51,887 nt of DNA from Xanthobacteraceae bacterium (GTDB taxonomy: Bacteria > Pseudomonadota > Alphaproteobacteria > Rhizobiales > Xanthobacteraceae): the NCBI GenBank assembly GCA_019746135.1, contig JAIESI010000123.1:1-51887 (forward strand). The letters run 5' to 3'. The notes under the pieces were generated by a model. It had not been told where the DNA came from, did no database searches, and was given only the letters and a program-made list of their open reading frames with translations. The first letter of the stretch is position 1; each line of letters opens with the position of its first letter. Made by a program: the position numbers and the translations under genes. Shown one piece after another: positions 50,547 through 51,887 of this stretch.

Positions 50547-50963
50547 ATGCCCAAGGTTCTCATCCATCGCTCACTGGTGGTGAGAATCGATCAGCACGGC
50601 CTAAGCGCGGAACTAAAAGCTTTCGTAAAGGCCTGTTCTGAAGGGAAGCATCCTCCGCGCATTTACAAACCGTCCGGTGCACAGCCTCCGTTCGCACCCT
50701 ACCAACTGCTAGACCTACATCACCATCATTTGCATCGAGATGGCGATCCCTTGCTCGTCACACAACACGTCGATGGTGTGATCTACGGAGTAGCGTTGGC
50801 AACTCACGAAACGTATTTCAGACAAGACTGCATGGGATGGCTGAAAGAACACATTGACGCATTTGACTGGACCGGACTCGAAAGTTTCCGCGCCAAGGTT
50901 GCTAGCTATGATCCATTTGGCCCAGACGCGGACGACGATGAAGTTGACCGCGAGCCATTTTAG
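50547..50963 (+). CDS. putative toxin of a Panacea-type toxin-antitoxin pair
   Basis: 138 residues, start three bases after the antitoxin stop. I recognise no known toxin family. The centre is YQLLDLHHHHLHRDGDPLL (a run of His at about 58-63 with an RDGD), then VTQHVDGVIYGVALATHETY and DCMGWLKEHIDAFDW; the C-terminus is strongly acidic. The histidines and acidic residues could form a metal or nuclease-like site, which is inference. Assigned as toxin by its place in the pair and its small size. AT-richer like its partner. Confidence 0.65.
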   Translation: MPKVLIHRSLVVRIDQHGLSAELKAFVKACSEGKHPPRIYKPSGAQPPFAPYQLLDLHHHHLHRDGDPLLVTQHVDGVIYGVALATHETYFRQDCMGWLKEHIDAFDWTGLESFRAKVASYDPFGPDADDDEVDREPF

Positions 50964-51036
50964 CCTAACTTTTTCCTCCGTCGATTACCGTGAACCGCTT
51001 GCGCCAGTCCGGCGCGGTTGTCTTGGGCGTGATTGG

Positions 51037-51669
51037 CTACGTTGCGAGCGCAGCGTCCACCAGATCTGAAATCTGTCCATACCCGCTCAGCCACGCCAAG
51101 CGCCATCGCGGGCGTGCTGCGAAGGCTCTCATGCACGTGGCAGAAATTGTAGTGCATGACGTACAGCGAGATCGCCGCGCAGTGGTTCTCCAGCCGCCTG
51201 CTAAAGCCGTTGCTGAGGCGCGCGAAACGCTTTGACGACATGCGGAGCTGCGGAGCGTCAGGTTGCTGCGCTCCACGTAGCTGGTGCTGATGTTGGCGGG
51301 GAGGCCGCTTACTACCTCGCGCTCTACAGCTACTACCTCGGCGGGGCTGTAGCGCCGCGCGGCTTCTTTTACAGCCAAGTTGGTTACGCTGTAGGTCTTT
51401 GCGATCACGCCATGAGACACGCGGCCGGCGAGCACATCGCGGATCGCGGCCTTGTACGGATGGAAACCATCGGTGTTGATTTCCGGCGCGCCAATCACGC
51501 GCTCGCGCAGATCGTGGATGAACTCCAACGTGTTCTCGGTGTCGCGCTTGGCGGTGCGGTAGCTGATGACCGCGCGAGCCGCAGCGGCGAGGTCAACGTA
51601 GGTGTACTGGTCGCCGGCAACTACTGCGTCAGATAGCCCGTTGAGAAGCCCGGAAAGGATGTGGGTCAA
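51037..51669 (-). pseudogene. IS1-family transposase remnant, N-terminally truncated and frameshifted
   Basis: Minus-strand reading gives GDQYTYV, then ISYRTAKRDTENTLEFIHDL, TDGFHPYKAAIRDV, KTYSVTNLAVKEAARRYSPA and STSYVERSNLTLR, the IS1-type DDE core seen in rhizobial elements. After that the frame is lost: an 8-base tandem duplication (TGCGGAGC twice, 51241-51256) shifts it, MSSKRFARLSNGFSRRLENH continues in another frame, and an extra base near 51075 restores the original frame for ISDLVDAALAT and the natural stop. The DNA-binding N-terminus is replaced by unrelated sequence. Inactive. Confidence 0.85.
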
Positions 51670-51887
51670 CCGCGGTTCGACCTCGACAATGGCATGCGCA
51701 AGAAGAGGCTCCCCGCTGCCAAGTCAGCCGGGTGATGTTACCGTTGGCGTCGAGCAGGGCGATCATGGTGCCGAACTGCGGCGGAATCTCCCGATGACTC
51801 GTCGCCAAAGCTGTAACCGTCCGGCGAAGGCCGCGGAGGCTCAGGCGGCGAGCTTGTCGCGAATAGGCCGCCAGTTCCAGGGTAACA
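51670..51887. other. window edge, no complete gene
   Basis: About 220 bases upstream of the transposase remnant. On the minus strand a frame open from the window end reads LPWNWRPIRDKLAA and stops at 51841; this resembles the tail of some transposases (LLPWNW) but is only 14 codons. A second frame stays open longer but without recognised motifs. Suggests nested or decayed insertion sequences beyond the edge. Confidence 0.3.

Noticed and set aside
51841..51885. C-terminus of another transposase (LPWNW...)
   Set aside because: Only 14 codons are visible at the window edge, too few to call.

Overview
The window comes from a GC-rich alphaproteobacterium of the Hyphomicrobiales (Rhizobiales), most likely a Bradyrhizobium/Rhodopseudomonas/Xanthobacteraceae relative. 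The evidence is a GcrA homologue with a cluster of GANTC sites in front of it, a SAM-II riboswitch before metZ, a double-length Dcd, the phoR-pstSCAB-phoU-phoB order, several orphan tripartite-tricarboxylate-type (Bug/TctC) receptors, and several families of palindromic intergenic repeats. This is read from sequence only; no database search was possible.

Layout. 1-3.5 kb: a TctC receptor with a TIM-barrel isomerase, a small hypothetical gene and a 2OG-Fe(II)-oxygenase-like protein. 3.6-8 kb: tRNA-Gly(CCC), a two-subunit molybdenum hydroxylase (Fe-S subunit plus Tat-exported large subunit) and a second TctC receptor. 8-13 kb: a large MscS-type channel, a membrane-anchored M15-peptidase-like protein, a decayed copy of the channel's 3' end, and an unknown membrane protein. 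13-19.3 kb: dcd, a tandem palindromic repeat, a SAM-II riboswitch with terminator/antiterminator, metZ, an overlapping three-gene unit (OpgC-like acyltransferase and two SGNH hydrolases), and apaG. 19.4-24.3 kb: argD-argF-hslO-L,D-transpeptidase on the minus strand and gcrA on the plus strand. 24.4-32.2 kb: the complete Pho regulon core with a Pho box, plus an MprF-N-terminal-like membrane protein overlapping phoR.

32.4-48.3 kb is accessory and catabolic: a 4,5-dihydroxyphthalate-decarboxylase/solute-binding-like protein, an unusual lysozyme-like/DUF5675-like protein with a companion lipoprotein, a truncated TctC pseudogene, three alpha/beta hydrolases, a cupin protein, a DsrE-like protein, a CMD-Rieske oxygenase-TctC operon, a UbiD-type decarboxylase and an MBL-fold hydrolase followed by a decayed copy of the 3' end of the preceding hydrolase. 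48.4-51.9 kb looks horizontally acquired or rearranged: a Cys-rich hypothetical gene, a remarkable contiguous array of perfect hairpins with a recurrent TTGC(G/A) loop, a Panacea-type toxin-antitoxin pair in AT-richer DNA, and a frameshifted IS1-family transposase.

The most unusual items are the hairpin array at 49253-49392, the Panacea pair with an unrecognised toxin, the GANTC cluster before gcrA, the two cases where a gene is followed by an unrelated gene and then a decayed second copy of the first gene's 3' end, and the lysozyme-like/lipoprotein pair. No rRNA, CRISPR array or intact prophage is visible.
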